Positions 44,929 through 53,804 of a stretch of 64,000 bases of DNA are shown in pieces. A model generated the notes under the pieces. That model was given only the letters and a program-made list of their open reading frames with translations. It was not told the DNA's origin and did no database searches. This stretch comes from JAGVIE01 sp964520905 (GTDB lineage Bacteria; Bacteroidota; Ignavibacteria; UBA10030; SZUA-254): assembly GCA_964520905.1 (NCBI GenBank), contig CAZFQL010000008.1, positions 62,001 through 126,000 of the forward strand, read 5' to 3'. Both the position numbers and the translations under genes were made by a program. How positions within the stretch are numbered: the first letter of the stretch is position 1; the number at the start of each line of letters is the position of its first letter.

Positions 44929-45771
44929 TTAATATCCCAGAATAAATAGCAACAAACCAAATATAATACCGAAGGCGATATTAAATAGTTTGATCAACAT
45001 CGAATCTTTGACGGAATACGACAGCATTGGAAGCATCCCGTGTCCATCTTGGACAAACGCACTGACGAATAACACAGAAAAAGGAACTAATCCATTAGCG
45101 TACATCGTAACAAAGATAAGATGCGGACCAGATTCAGGAATTAGCCCGATGATTGCGCCGAGAAATAGAAGTGATAGTGTATATTGAGATGCGAGTTGTT
45201 CAAGATTCCAATTACGCATCCCGATTTCAATAATTAGCATCGCCCCAAATGTCCATAAAGCCGTCCGCCATAGATGACGCTTAACAATATGTTTCCAAAC
45301 GTGTTCTTTGAAATAATGAGAATAGCCGTGTTCAGTTGGATGAATAAGTTCATCCGGACAATTCTTACACGTCTGGATTTTATACTTCTTTATTATTCGA
45401 TCAGATACGTAACCTACCAAAATGCCAATAACGAAAAGCATACCGAAAAGGAGTAGAGCTGTTTTAGGGAACATAGCCAACATAACGAATGCTTCATCTC
45501 CTGATACAGCCGCCATTGCACCCACCAACGCACCAAAGCTAATCATACCATGAATGTACATCGAAACATTTGTAAATGCTCCAACACAGCCAGGCGTCGC
45601 ACCAATTAACGATGCAGTGATGTATTGCCTCCATTGCTTACCTTTCTTAAGAAATTCTCCAATCTTTCCACGGGTCCAAACATTAACGATATCTACCAAT
45701 ATCATCATCACAAGAACTATAAACGAGATTTTTATAGTTTCAAATAGAATCTTCAAAATAATGTCACTCAT
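44929..45771 (-). CDS. Putative 10-TM metal exporter (manganese/arsenic-transporter-like)
   Basis: 280 residues from the ATG at 45771 (AAGGA 8 bases upstream; an ATG at 45795 is less likely). It has eight or so membrane helices in two halves with conserved loops GATPGCVGAFTNVSMYIHG and LIPESGPHLIFV, as in the putative manganese transporter/10-TM heavy-metal exporter family; a cytosolic insert with CKNCPDE and many His (HPTEHGYSHYFKEHVWKH) may bind metal. It follows zinc/manganese-type ABC genes, supporting metal transport. Confidence 0.8.
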   Translation of the reverse strand: MSDIILKILFETIKISFIVLVMMILVDIVNVWTRGKIGEFLKKGKQWRQYITASLIGATPGCVGAFTNVSMYIHGMISFGALVGAMAAVSGDEAFVMLAMFPKTALLLFGMLFVIGILVGYVSDRIIKKYKIQTCKNCPDELIHPTEHGYSHYFKEHVWKHIVKRHLWRTALWTFGAMLIIEIGMRNWNLEQLASQYTLSLLFLGAIIGLIPESGPHLIFVTMYANGLVPFSVLFVSAFVQDGHGMLPMLSYSVKDSMLIKLFNIAFGIIFGLLLFILGY

Positions 45772-45907
45772 TGTGAACATCCTTTTCGTTTGCATTCGGC
45801 TCTTCCAGAGAGCAAGTCGTGTAACAGACTAAAATATAATCGGCGAATTTGAACCGTTTCATCGCTTTCTGAATAAAATATCTGACATTTATTTTCGATA
45901 GCTCCAT
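45764..45907 (-). CDS. 47-residue protein coupled to the metal exporter
   Basis: Short frame MELSKINVRYFIQKAMKRF and onward, ending in EEPNANEKDVHNE. It starts 11 bases after the ABC permease stop, and its stop overlaps the exporter start (ATGAGTGA), which is typical of real coupled genes. The middle is hydrophobic with a CYTTC cysteine pair. No strong ribosome site is visible, and I know no family name. Confidence 0.45.
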   Translation of the reverse strand: MELSKINVRYFIQKAMKRFKFADYILVCYTTCSLEEPNANEKDVHNE

Positions 45908-45918
45908 ACGATGTTTTT

Positions 45919-46737
45919 TTAAGATGCCGGCTTGGGTAGCCATATTTGTATAATCAATACCGCTACAACCAAAATTCCAAATGTGCAAACTATTGTAGCG
46001 CCGGTTGGAAAATCTAAAACCACCGAAAGATATAGACCGACTAAACTTGTCAAACTGCCGAGCGCCCATCCTAAGATCAATCGTGTTCTCAATCTATTTG
46101 ACAGAAGCATCGCGCTAATGGCTGGAACAATTAAATAAGAAAAAACCAATAAAACCCCTGCTATCTCTACCGATGATGTTACTACAATCCCGAAAGATGC
46201 GTAGAATAAAAAGTCCCATAACCGTATCGGAATATTTTGCTTTCGTGCTTCTTCGGGATGCAAAGAAATCAACAAGAATTTTTTTCTATAAATAAAATGA
46301 AATAATCCTATGCCGGCATAAAGTATCGCCATCTTAATGATTTCCGACCATTCAACAAACATGATGTTACCAACGAGCATGTATTTAATATGCTCTGCCT
46401 CAGAAGGCGCTCTGTTAAGGGCTAAGATTGAAAGCGCCGCCGAAACCGCATAGACAATTCCGATTATAGCTTCCTGAGATACCTTTCGTTCTTTCAAACG
46501 TGTTAGCGAGAAAATGGTGGCTCCTACAAATGTAAACCCAAGCGAAAATAAATAAGCAGTCGTGCTGTGAAGTTCCATTCCAAGAAGGAAAGCAATGATC
46601 GCGCCTAATGCGGCTATTTGCGCTAATGCTAAATCGACAAAAATCACCTCTCGCTCAATAACATGAATCCCCAAATAAGCATGAATACCTGTTAATATCA
46701 AACATGCGAGGAATGGTAATAACATAAACTCGAGCAT
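45919..46737 (-). CDS. Zinc/manganese ABC transporter permease (ZnuB/MntB type)
   Basis: 272 residues with about eight membrane helices. Typical family segments are EREVIFVDLALAQIAALGA near the start and ASFGIVVTSSVEIAGVLLVFSYLIVPA (split) in the core. It forms the channel for Zn or Mn brought by the binding protein encoded 10 bases upstream. No ATPase gene is present in the cluster, so the ATPase must come from elsewhere or the system is incomplete. Confidence 0.93.
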   Translation of the reverse strand: MLEFMLLPFLACLILTGIHAYLGIHVIEREVIFVDLALAQIAALGAIIAFLLGMELHSTTAYLFSLGFTFVGATIFSLTRLKERKVSQEAIIGIVYAVSAALSILALNRAPSEAEHIKYMLVGNIMFVEWSEIIKMAILYAGIGLFHFIYRKKFLLISLHPEEARKQNIPIRLWDFLFYASFGIVVTSSVEIAGVLLVFSYLIVPAISAMLLSNRLRTRLILGWALGSLTSLVGLYLSVVLDFPTGATIVCTFGILVVAVLIIQIWLPKPAS

Positions 46738-46747
46738 TGTATTTTCC

Positions 46748-47659
46748 TTACTTGTCCTTTAGCGATTCCGCCAACTTATTGATGTTGTAATCGAACAAAT
46801 CTAAATAGGTATCAATTCCTTCTAATCCGCCTATTGATGGGGATAACACAACAACCTTCGAATAGGATTTTGCTGCTATTGACTCAGCAACTTTAAGATT
46901 AAAATACGGTTCCATAATAATTACCTTAACTTTTTCATTCCGGATATTTTCAATCAAAGAAATTACATGGGAAGGGGTTGGTGGAATTCCCGGTTTCGGT
47001 TCAACGAAATCGACAAGTTTTAAACCAAATCGTTTAGCAAAATAGGGCCAGGAGTTATGATACGTTACTATCTTCGAACCGGCAAAGGGCGCCATCTTGT
47101 TCTTCCATACTGCGATTGCAGAATCAAGTTGATGCAAGTATTCCTTATAATTTTTTTTGAAATATTCTGCATCGGATGGTAATTGGGCGGAAAGATTTTT
47201 TAGAATTGTTTCCAAAATTGGTTTAGCATTTTCAGGGTCGAGCCAATAATGAGGGTTTCCGTAGATATGAATGTCACCCATGCTTGCATCAACTTTAACG
47301 GTTGGAATTTCTAATTTTTCAATTCTTTCCGAAGCATCAACATAACCGATACCACCGTACATTATTTTTGAATTTCTTGAAGCATCGATCAAGCTCTGTA
47401 TCCACATATCCAAATCCATTCCAATTCGTACCAACACATTCGCATTCTTTACCTTCATAACCATCGAAGGCCTTGGTTCAATGAAATGCGGGTCTTGATT
47501 TCCTTTTGTTAAGCTGACGACCTCTACTTTATCTTTTCCTATGACCCGGATAAAGTCGGCTAAATCAGTTGTGATGGCAACAACTTTCAATTTTTCAGAA
47601 GCAGATACTACCCATGGAAGAGCAAAAAATATTGTAAGTACATATAATATATTTTTCAT
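46748..47659 (-). CDS. Metal-binding ABC transporter lipid-free solute-binding protein (ZnuA type)
   Basis: 303 residues from the ATG at 47659 (CGGAG upstream; TTG 47668 is the alternative), with signal peptide ending near VVSAS. Cluster A-I features: metal ligand histidine in NQDPHFIEPRP, second in YGNPHYWLDPENA, third in VTYHNSWPYFAKRFG, and a final acidic ligand before the C-terminus (IMEPYFN region). The long His/acid loop of ZnuA is absent, so Mn, Fe or Zn are all possible. It follows the His-rich outer-membrane protein gene by 15 bases. Confidence 0.93.
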   Translation of the reverse strand: MKNILYVLTIFFALPWVVSASEKLKVVAITTDLADFIRVIGKDKVEVVSLTKGNQDPHFIEPRPSMVMKVKNANVLVRIGMDLDMWIQSLIDASRNSKIMYGGIGYVDASERIEKLEIPTVKVDASMGDIHIYGNPHYWLDPENAKPILETILKNLSAQLPSDAEYFKKNYKEYLHQLDSAIAVWKNKMAPFAGSKIVTYHNSWPYFAKRFGLKLVDFVEPKPGIPPTPSHVISLIENIRNEKVKVIIMEPYFNLKVAESIAAKSYSKVVVLSPSIGGLEGIDTYLDLFDYNINKLAESLKDK

Positions 47660-47674
47660 AGTGATCAACTCCGC

Positions 47675-48835
47675 TCATTCTAAGGGATGACTGTGTGGAC
47701 CGATACCAAAAATAATCTGTAAAGATGCTTCATAAGATTTTACTCCGAAGTTGTAACCATATTGGAACTGCAGTTTGGTTGTTTCGGTAAAATTATTTGT
47801 AATTATTCCAGATAACGCATTTGTTTTAACATTTTCAGGGAAAGCGTTTTCCGACCAATCGTAGCGCATGCCAGCATTCCAGTATTTACTGAATTTATAA
47901 CCCAAATAATTATAGAAACCCCACCTGCTCAACTTAGCAACAGGAACTTCTCTCTTTAAATTGAATATCTCGTTTTGCAATATCAACCGTTCATATGCAG
48001 AGGGCCATATCTTAAGCGTGATGTCGGCTCCAAAAACTTTTACTTTATCCAGATGCTCTTGATAGTGCGAGCCACGACCTACAGCAGCGCTTGCGCCAAA
48101 TTCTAATTCCGAAATTTCTCCCAGCGGAAACGAAGTCCATAAGCGACTCGTATAAATTTTATCAGCTAATCCAAAGCCAACCGATTCTTCTTCGCCGTCT
48201 GCGTGCGAGTGGGTGCTGCTTACATACCATGCACCTACATCAATTTGCGTAAAGAATGGGAATGGTAAAAGATACCCTAATGTTGCGCCTTCAGCAACCA
48301 AACCATGATCACCAAAAAAATTAGTTAACACAAGCGGTTGTGTAGTATAAGGGCGATGATGTTCATGGATTTTATTTATTTTACCAAAGTCAACGTGAAT
48401 TTTCCCTGTCTTTAAACTTAATCCTTCTAAGATGCCCAGAAAACTTACAAATCCTTCACAGACCTCAGGTTCAAAATGATCTCCATGGCGGTGCATTGCA
48501 AGAAAAATATCTGCCCGCATCTCTGGATAGATGTAACCTTGTAGAGCAAGCTCTATACTTCGTACTAATATTTTATCTCTATCAATGTCGTTTTGGGTAT
48601 TCGATAGCTTACCGGCCATATCACCTATTACAGAAATGTCGGGTAAATTCCCGGGTGTGCCTCGCATCCCTGGTGGAGGTGCAATTCCGGTATCTACCTG
48701 CGCTGAGTGATCGTAAACCTCGTCATACTTTCTTTGTTGTTGACTATTTTCTGTGTTCGATATTAATATTTGTCTCTCTTGCCCAAAAGAAAATAAGGCA
48801 AGAAAGAATAAGACAAAAATGAAGATGGATTTCAT
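47675..48835 (-). CDS. Histidine-rich outer-membrane protein of the metal operon
   Basis: 386 residues with signal peptide ending at FSFGQ. The mature protein is a probable beta-barrel (alternating aromatic strands, C-terminal FGIGPHSHPLE) with clusters of His in loops (AMHRHGDHFEPE, IHEHHRPY, STHSHADGEEE). Position before ZnuA/ZnuB-like genes suggests an outer-membrane entry route for zinc or a similar metal, like the zinc-regulated TonB-independent outer-membrane proteins of this group. GAAGGAA precedes the ATG; a palindromic operator lies 16-36 bases upstream. Confidence 0.8.
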   Translation of the reverse strand: MKSIFIFVLFFLALFSFGQERQILISNTENSQQQRKYDEVYDHSAQVDTGIAPPPGMRGTPGNLPDISVIGDMAGKLSNTQNDIDRDKILVRSIELALQGYIYPEMRADIFLAMHRHGDHFEPEVCEGFVSFLGILEGLSLKTGKIHVDFGKINKIHEHHRPYTTQPLVLTNFFGDHGLVAEGATLGYLLPFPFFTQIDVGAWYVSSTHSHADGEEESVGFGLADKIYTSRLWTSFPLGEISELEFGASAAVGRGSHYQEHLDKVKVFGADITLKIWPSAYERLILQNEIFNLKREVPVAKLSRWGFYNYLGYKFSKYWNAGMRYDWSENAFPENVKTNALSGIITNNFTETTKLQFQYGYNFGVKSYEASLQIIFGIGPHSHPLE

Positions 48836-48850
48836 AGGTCATTCCTTCTA

Positions 48851-48871
48851 TCTACGATAGTCGTAGACTAT
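48851..48871. promoter_or_regulatory. Overlapping palindromes, probable repressor site of the metal operon
   Basis: TCTACGA-TAG-TCGTAGA (48851-48867, perfect 7-3-7) overlaps ATAGTC-GTA-GACTAT (48857-48871, perfect 6-3-6). It lies directly before the ribosome site of the His-rich outer-membrane protein gene. A metal regulator or a BlaI/CopY-type repressor could bind; the sequence alone does not decide. Confidence 0.55.
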
Positions 48872-48934
48872 AAATAAGTATTTCATCCTGCAATCTGCAG
48901 AACTTTGTGGAAATTGTTTAGAAAACGTGAAGTG

Positions 48935-49246
48935 TTAAAGCGAGGGTGGAGCCCGAGAAGAATATCTGTTGGTCGTGGATGGAGATAGAGGATTTTCGTC
49001 GGTATCAGTGTATTGAATGGGCGAAGTTACATGCACAGGCATAGCTGCACTTGTAGTAATAACGGTTGAACCTAAAACAATATGAAAAATGCACGCAGCA
49101 CAATTGTCATGAACCTTCGTGTCGGAGTGGTGATCGTGAGCAATTTCAAATCCGGATTCAGCGAGAAGTATGATCGCGATAAAAAATACCAGCGCTATTT
49201 TAAATAGGACGATTCTTCCGTTGTTCGATTTACTGCTTATATACAC
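48935..49246 (-). CDS. Small DUF2946-like membrane protein with His/Cys motif
   Basis: 103 residues with one membrane helix (about 12-32) followed by AHDHHSDTKVHDNCAACIFH, a dense His/Cys metal-binding candidate, then a second hydrophobic stretch and the ending SSRAPPSL seen in DUF2946-type small membrane proteins of metal loci. It heads the metal operon, separated from the outer-membrane protein gene by the palindromic operator. Likely a metal chaperone or sensor at the membrane; this is inference from context. Confidence 0.65.
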   Translation of the reverse strand: MYISSKSNNGRIVLFKIALVFFIAIILLAESGFEIAHDHHSDTKVHDNCAACIFHIVLGSTVITTSAAMPVHVTSPIQYTDTDENPLSPSTTNRYSSRAPPSL

Positions 49247-49339
49247 AACATAATATAGCTAAAGTATGGGTTAAGGTCAAGGAAAACTTAGTTTATACTT
49301 TTTATTTGGTTTTCCGAAATTTTTCTTACATTTGTATTA

Positions 49340-51367
49340 ATGAAATTCTTATTTAATATTCAACCGCGCTATATCGTGGCTATTGCAGTTACCGTCATGC
49401 TTGTGATGATAGTTTCAGCATTCATCGAGTTGAATCAAAGTCGTGAAGAAATTTTCCTCCTGCTCAAACAGGAAGCGAGTTCGATAGCCGAAACAATAGA
49501 CCGCAGCGGGATGAATAACATATTAGCCACGCAGGAGCTTGAAAGATCAATCGCTGATCGCTTATTCAATAACGCAATCTATATAGCGCGGTTTGATAGT
49601 ATGGGAGCGCTGAATCAAAGGACTTTACGGGAATTCTGCACTCAGAATAATATATTTCGAATTAATATTTTCGATAAAACGGGGAGACGAATACTCAGCA
49701 GTCACAAAAAAGATATCGAACACGAACTGCTACCTGAGAAATACTCACCTATCCAATTTATCAAACCGATCTTAGATGGCAAAGTTAACCGGCTTACAAT
49801 CGGCTTAAAGGATGCGCGTTATGAATCCGGACAACGATATGCAGTTGCTATCAGCCGCACACATAAAAGCGGCGGTGCTATCGTGTTAAACATCGACGCT
49901 GCCGACCTGCTCGAATTCCGAAAACAGGTTGGTATCGGGAAATTAATTAAAGACATCGGAGACAACAGCGGCATCGAGTATGTTGCCCTTCAAGATGATC
50001 GTGGTATTGTGGCAGCAAGCAGCTCAATAGACGAGTTAAGTGCTATCGAAGATGATTCGCTTCTAACAAATGCGTTCGATAATAATGTCACCCTAACACG
50101 CACTGCGATCTTTTTAGACCGCGAAGTTTTCGAAGTCGTAAAACCTTTTGTGATCGATTCTGTTACGATAGGTTTATTTAGAATTGGTTTTTCAATGAAC
50201 GAGATTCGCTCCATCGATCACCGGATGCAGCGCCGGATCGTAATCATGTCGATCGTATTAGGAATATTGAGCATTCTTATCGTCATGGCAATAGTTGCAA
50301 CGCAAAATTACCGCATCTCCGAGAAAAAATATACGGCGATTCAGACTTTTACAGGGAATATATTAGAGCAGATGCAGGATGCCGTTGTAACTGTGGATGC
50401 TGACGGCAGAATTACAATCCTTAATAAACAGGCGGAAACTCTTTTCATATTAAAAGAAAAAGATGTGGTTGGAAAACGTTTTAGCGAATTACCACAGTTA
50501 GCAAGAATTTGCCTTCTAAATATCTTCGGTACACTCGAACCAATCAGCGAACAGACTATCACTTGCGCCGATGGAGGACAGCGAATTATACTTGTTACCA
50601 TCTCCGACTCCAGAAAATCCGATGGATCGATTGAAAGTCGTACTGCCGTCATCAAAGATATGACAAACGCACGTCAGCTTGAACGAGAACTTCAGCGCAA
50701 AGATAAACTTGCCGCAATGGGCGAACTTGCATCGGGTGTAGCACACGAGATACGCAACCCGATTAACGCCATCAGCATGATAGCACAGCGATTTGAAAAA
50801 GAATTCAGACCAAAAACCGAGGAACAAGAATATCTGGAACTAACCGCTGTAATAAAATCGGAGACGAACCGGATTAACAACATCGTTAAGCAATTTTTAA
50901 ATTTCGCTAGACCGCCGAAGTTGCAGATAGGGAAATTTAATCCACAAGAATATTTCCAACACATTTCAGCGCTCTTCACAAGCCTGGCATCGGCAAAAGG
51001 AGTTAGTTTTAAAATTGAAATACGATGCGTTAAAGATATTTCTATAGACCGAGAACAGTTTACACAAGCCATTCTCAATCTATTACAAAACGCGCTCGAT
51101 TTTACATCTGCCGGCGGTTTTATTTCACTCTCTTGCATAGACCACGAGAATGAAATCAGAATTACAGTATCAGATACCGGCAAGGGGATCTCAAAAGATG
51201 AGTTAGAAAAAATATTCAACCTCTACTACACAACAAAGCATGATGGAACAGGAATGGGATTAGCGATAACACAGCAAATCATTGCACAACATCATGGCAA
51301 TATTGTGGTTCAAAGTGAAATTGGAAAAGGTTCTGAATTTACAATAACCCTACCTTCAAAGCTCTGA
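49340..51367 (+). CDS. Membrane sensor histidine kinase with PAS domain (NtrB/ZraS-like)
   Basis: 675 residues. N-terminal helix (about 10-28), an extracytoplasmic Cache-like region to about 300, a second helix (about 302-322), a PAS domain (about 335-440), then H-box GVAHEIRNPINAISM, N-box LLQNALDF and G-boxes DTGKGIS and GTGMGLAI. It belongs to the kinase group that serves sigma-54 response regulators, but no response regulator is adjacent, so it is an orphan. It is divergent from the metal operon with a 93-base gap, which suggests, without proof, a metal-related signal. Confidence 0.92.
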   Translation: MKFLFNIQPRYIVAIAVTVMLVMIVSAFIELNQSREEIFLLLKQEASSIAETIDRSGMNNILATQELERSIADRLFNNAIYIARFDSMGALNQRTLREFCTQNNIFRINIFDKTGRRILSSHKKDIEHELLPEKYSPIQFIKPILDGKVNRLTIGLKDARYESGQRYAVAISRTHKSGGAIVLNIDAADLLEFRKQVGIGKLIKDIGDNSGIEYVALQDDRGIVAASSSIDELSAIEDDSLLTNAFDNNVTLTRTAIFLDREVFEVVKPFVIDSVTIGLFRIGFSMNEIRSIDHRMQRRIVIMSIVLGILSILIVMAIVATQNYRISEKKYTAIQTFTGNILEQMQDAVVTVDADGRITILNKQAETLFILKEKDVVGKRFSELPQLARICLLNIFGTLEPISEQTITCADGGQRIILVTISDSRKSDGSIESRTAVIKDMTNARQLERELQRKDKLAAMGELASGVAHEIRNPINAISMIAQRFEKEFRPKTEEQEYLELTAVIKSETNRINNIVKQFLNFARPPKLQIGKFNPQEYFQHISALFTSLASAKGVSFKIEIRCVKDISIDREQFTQAILNLLQNALDFTSAGGFISLSCIDHENEIRITVSDTGKGISKDELEKIFNLYYTTKHDGTGMGLAITQQIIAQHHGNIVVQSEIGKGSEFTITLPSKL

Positions 51368-51584
51368 GTTTTAATATCCCTCCTTTGCTAAAAATAATTC
51401 CATCCAAACATTAATAAACCATTGCTTGAAATTTCAATCTGTAAATCTGGCAAGCAAAAAATTAGGGATTAGACTCTGACGGAATAATAAGACCTAAAAA
51501 TTCGAAAAATCACATTTTTGTGGGTCGTTGAATACTCCATAATGAGAAAAATGAAGAATTTTGAGTTTAAACACCAAAAAACAC

Positions 51585-51613
51585 TTGACATCGTTCGAAG
51601 AATTGTATATAAT
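51585..51613 (+). promoter_or_regulatory. Consensus sigma-70 promoter of the S8 protease gene
   Basis: TTGACA (51585-51590), 17-base spacer, TATAAT (51608-51613): a perfect match. Transcript start near 51620, with TAAGGAG before the ATG at 51666. The remaining part of the 51368-51584 gap shows no gene. Confidence 0.88.
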
Positions 51614-51665
51614 AACCTTTGCCCGCATAACAACATTAATTACATCTAATTCATAAGGAGTTTTT

Positions 51666-53075
51666 ATGAACAAATCAAACACAATATCCAGCAAATTTAT
51701 TTTGCTTGGAATCTTTGTGGTCCTTGTGGTACTGGTGATTGCCGGCTGTCAAAATACTGAAGCCCCTACCCAAACCATAGGAACACAAGGAACAACAACA
51801 CTTGAAAAAGTCGGATACGACGGCACACGTCTCGAATTTGTTCCCGGCGAACTGATCGTAAAATTCAAATCAGGTGTTTCCGATGTAAACCGCAATGCTG
51901 CACTCGGGACGGTTAACGGTAAAGTCGGTCAAAAAATTGTCACCGCATCTATGAAAAAAGCCGGCGATAATGAAGGCATTACGATTGTTCACACCTCGAT
52001 GGCTGTTCGCGAAGCTGTTAACGTATTAAAAAACTCTGCCAATATCGAGTTTGCTGAACCCAATTATTATTACTACCACAACGCAACCTCCAACGATCCA
52101 TATTACACCGGCAACTTGCTGTGGGGAATGTACGGCGATGCAACTACTCCTGCTAACCAGTATGGTTGCCAGGCAGGTGAAGCTTGGGCTGCAGGACACA
52201 CAGGATTGACGACTGTATTAGTCGGTGAAATCGATGAGGGAATTATGTTTACTCATCCCGATCTTGCCGGACAAATATGGACTAACCCATATGATGCAAC
52301 CGACGGTATTGACAATGACGGTAACGGGTATATCGATGACATACATGGTTGGGATTTCGATGGAAACAACAATACAATTTACGATGGTCCTGCTGACGAT
52401 CACGGATCACATGTTGCCGGTACCATTGGCGCCAAAGGCGGTAACGCTTTGGGTGTTGTTGGTGTGTGCTGGAACATTCAGATTATCTCTGGAAAATTCT
52501 TAGGACGAAACGGTGGTACTACCACTAATGCCATTTTAGCCCTCGACTATTTTACAGATCTTAAATCACGTCATGGATTAAATATCGTAGCAACAAATAA
52601 TTCATGGGGCGGCGGTGCATTCTCGCAGGCGCTGCAAGATGCGATTGAACGCTCTAATCAAGCAAATATTTTGTTCGTAGCAGCAGCGGGTAATTCAACT
52701 CTTAACACCGATGTAACGGTAAGTTATCCTTCATGCTATCCTAATGCCAACATCATTGCGGTTGCTTCAATTACATCTCTCGGCGCTATATCGAGTTTCT
52801 CAAATTATGGCTTAACAACCGTTGATTTGGGTGCACCCGGTTCGGCTATTTATTCTACTATTCCAAGCAGATCCGGTGCGGCAACTTATGCATCGTACAG
52901 CGGAACTTCAATGGCTGCACCGCATGTTACCGGCGGTGTTGCACTTTACGCGGCATATCATCCCGGCTCTTCTGCGGCAACTATTAAAGCTGCGGTTCTT
53001 GCCAGTGTTGTACCAACTGCTTCATTAGCAGGAAAGTGCGTGACCGGTGGACGATTAAATGTAAGTGGTTTTTAA
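51666..53075 (+). CDS. Subtilisin-like (S8) protease lipoprotein
   Basis: 469 residues. Signal peptide ends in lipobox IAGC (Cys28), so the enzyme is membrane-anchored. A fervidolysin-type propeptide (FVPGELIVKFKSGVSDVNR ... IEFAEPNYYY, about 57-140) precedes the catalytic domain with Asp in VGEIDEGIMFTHPD, His in DHGSHVAGTIGAKG and Ser in YSGTSMAAPHVTGG. It ends shortly after the catalytic domain with no type IX sorting domain, unlike many relatives. It has its own perfect promoter and a terminator. Confidence 0.93.
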   Translation: MNKSNTISSKFILLGIFVVLVVLVIAGCQNTEAPTQTIGTQGTTTLEKVGYDGTRLEFVPGELIVKFKSGVSDVNRNAALGTVNGKVGQKIVTASMKKAGDNEGITIVHTSMAVREAVNVLKNSANIEFAEPNYYYYHNATSNDPYYTGNLLWGMYGDATTPANQYGCQAGEAWAAGHTGLTTVLVGEIDEGIMFTHPDLAGQIWTNPYDATDGIDNDGNGYIDDIHGWDFDGNNNTIYDGPADDHGSHVAGTIGAKGGNALGVVGVCWNIQIISGKFLGRNGGTTTNAILALDYFTDLKSRHGLNIVATNNSWGGGAFSQALQDAIERSNQANILFVAAAGNSTLNTDVTVSYPSCYPNANIIAVASITSLGAISSFSNYGLTTVDLGAPGSAIYSTIPSRSGAATYASYSGTSMAAPHVTGGVALYAAYHPGSSAATIKAAVLASVVPTASLAGKCVTGGRLNVSGF

Positions 53076-53124
53076 TTCCACTATGCATCTAAAGTTGTAA
53101 TATTTTAATTATTGTACTCCATTT

Positions 53125-53158
53125 AAAACCCCGTTTGCATTAGCAGATGGGGTTTTTT
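53125..53158 (+). terminator. Rho-independent terminator of the S8 protease gene
   Basis: AAAACCCC / GGGGTTTT stem with a 16-base loop, extending into TTTTTT, 50 bases after the stop codon. Confidence 0.85.
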
Positions 53159-53259
53159 CATTTTTGTATGAGTTTTTATCTGTAGATGACTTTTATTATT
53201 TTTAAAGAGTAACCTTAGTTACAGGCATCATATTTATTTTATCACCGAGAGGAGTAATT

Positions 53260-53697
53260 ATGTTTTTAAAATCTTTTTCCATCAATCGTTTGATCGTATT
53301 GATAATTGCCGGGGGATTTCTTTTCCTCTTTGTCGAAACACTCATTGAGCATCAGGATGTGATACCGAAAGAACTTCCGGCGTTCATTCCAATCATCGTC
53401 AGTATTCTTGGTTTTATCATTGCGCTTCTCACTGCACAAAACTGGAAAGACAGATCGATTCGATTGCTGCACTTTTATTTAATGCTGACTATTCTTGTCG
53501 GTTTGGGTGGACTTTTCTTTCACAACAAAGAACGATTCGAGCGTGAAGAAAAAGAAACCGAAACTATAATCAACGAAAAAGATGCTGAAGAAGTAAAGCC
53601 GCCAATTCTTGCACCGGCGGCGCTCATCGGATTTGGCGCCGTGGGATTGATTGGAACTGCGAGAAAGCGACAAGCAGAAATTAGGGAGAAAGTTTAA
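53260..53697 (+). CDS. Small membrane protein of unknown function
   Basis: 145 residues with four hydrophobic segments (about 10-28, 42-62, 70-87 and 123-137), a charged linker (KERFEREEKETETIINEKDAEE, split) before the last one and a basic C-terminus. GAGAGGAG precedes the ATG. No family recognised; it stands alone between the protease and the PLP enzyme. Confidence 0.7.
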   Translation: MFLKSFSINRLIVLIIAGGFLFLFVETLIEHQDVIPKELPAFIPIIVSILGFIIALLTAQNWKDRSIRLLHFYLMLTILVGLGGLFFHNKERFEREEKETETIINEKDAEEVKPPILAPAALIGFGAVGLIGTARKRQAEIREKV

Positions 53698-53804
53698 GTT
53701 TGTGTAAATTTAAGTACGGAATTCCCGCAAGAATCTAAAGTAATTAATTGGTATGAATCCGTACAAATCAGTGTAATCTGTGGTCAAATAAAACAAAGGA
53801 TAAT

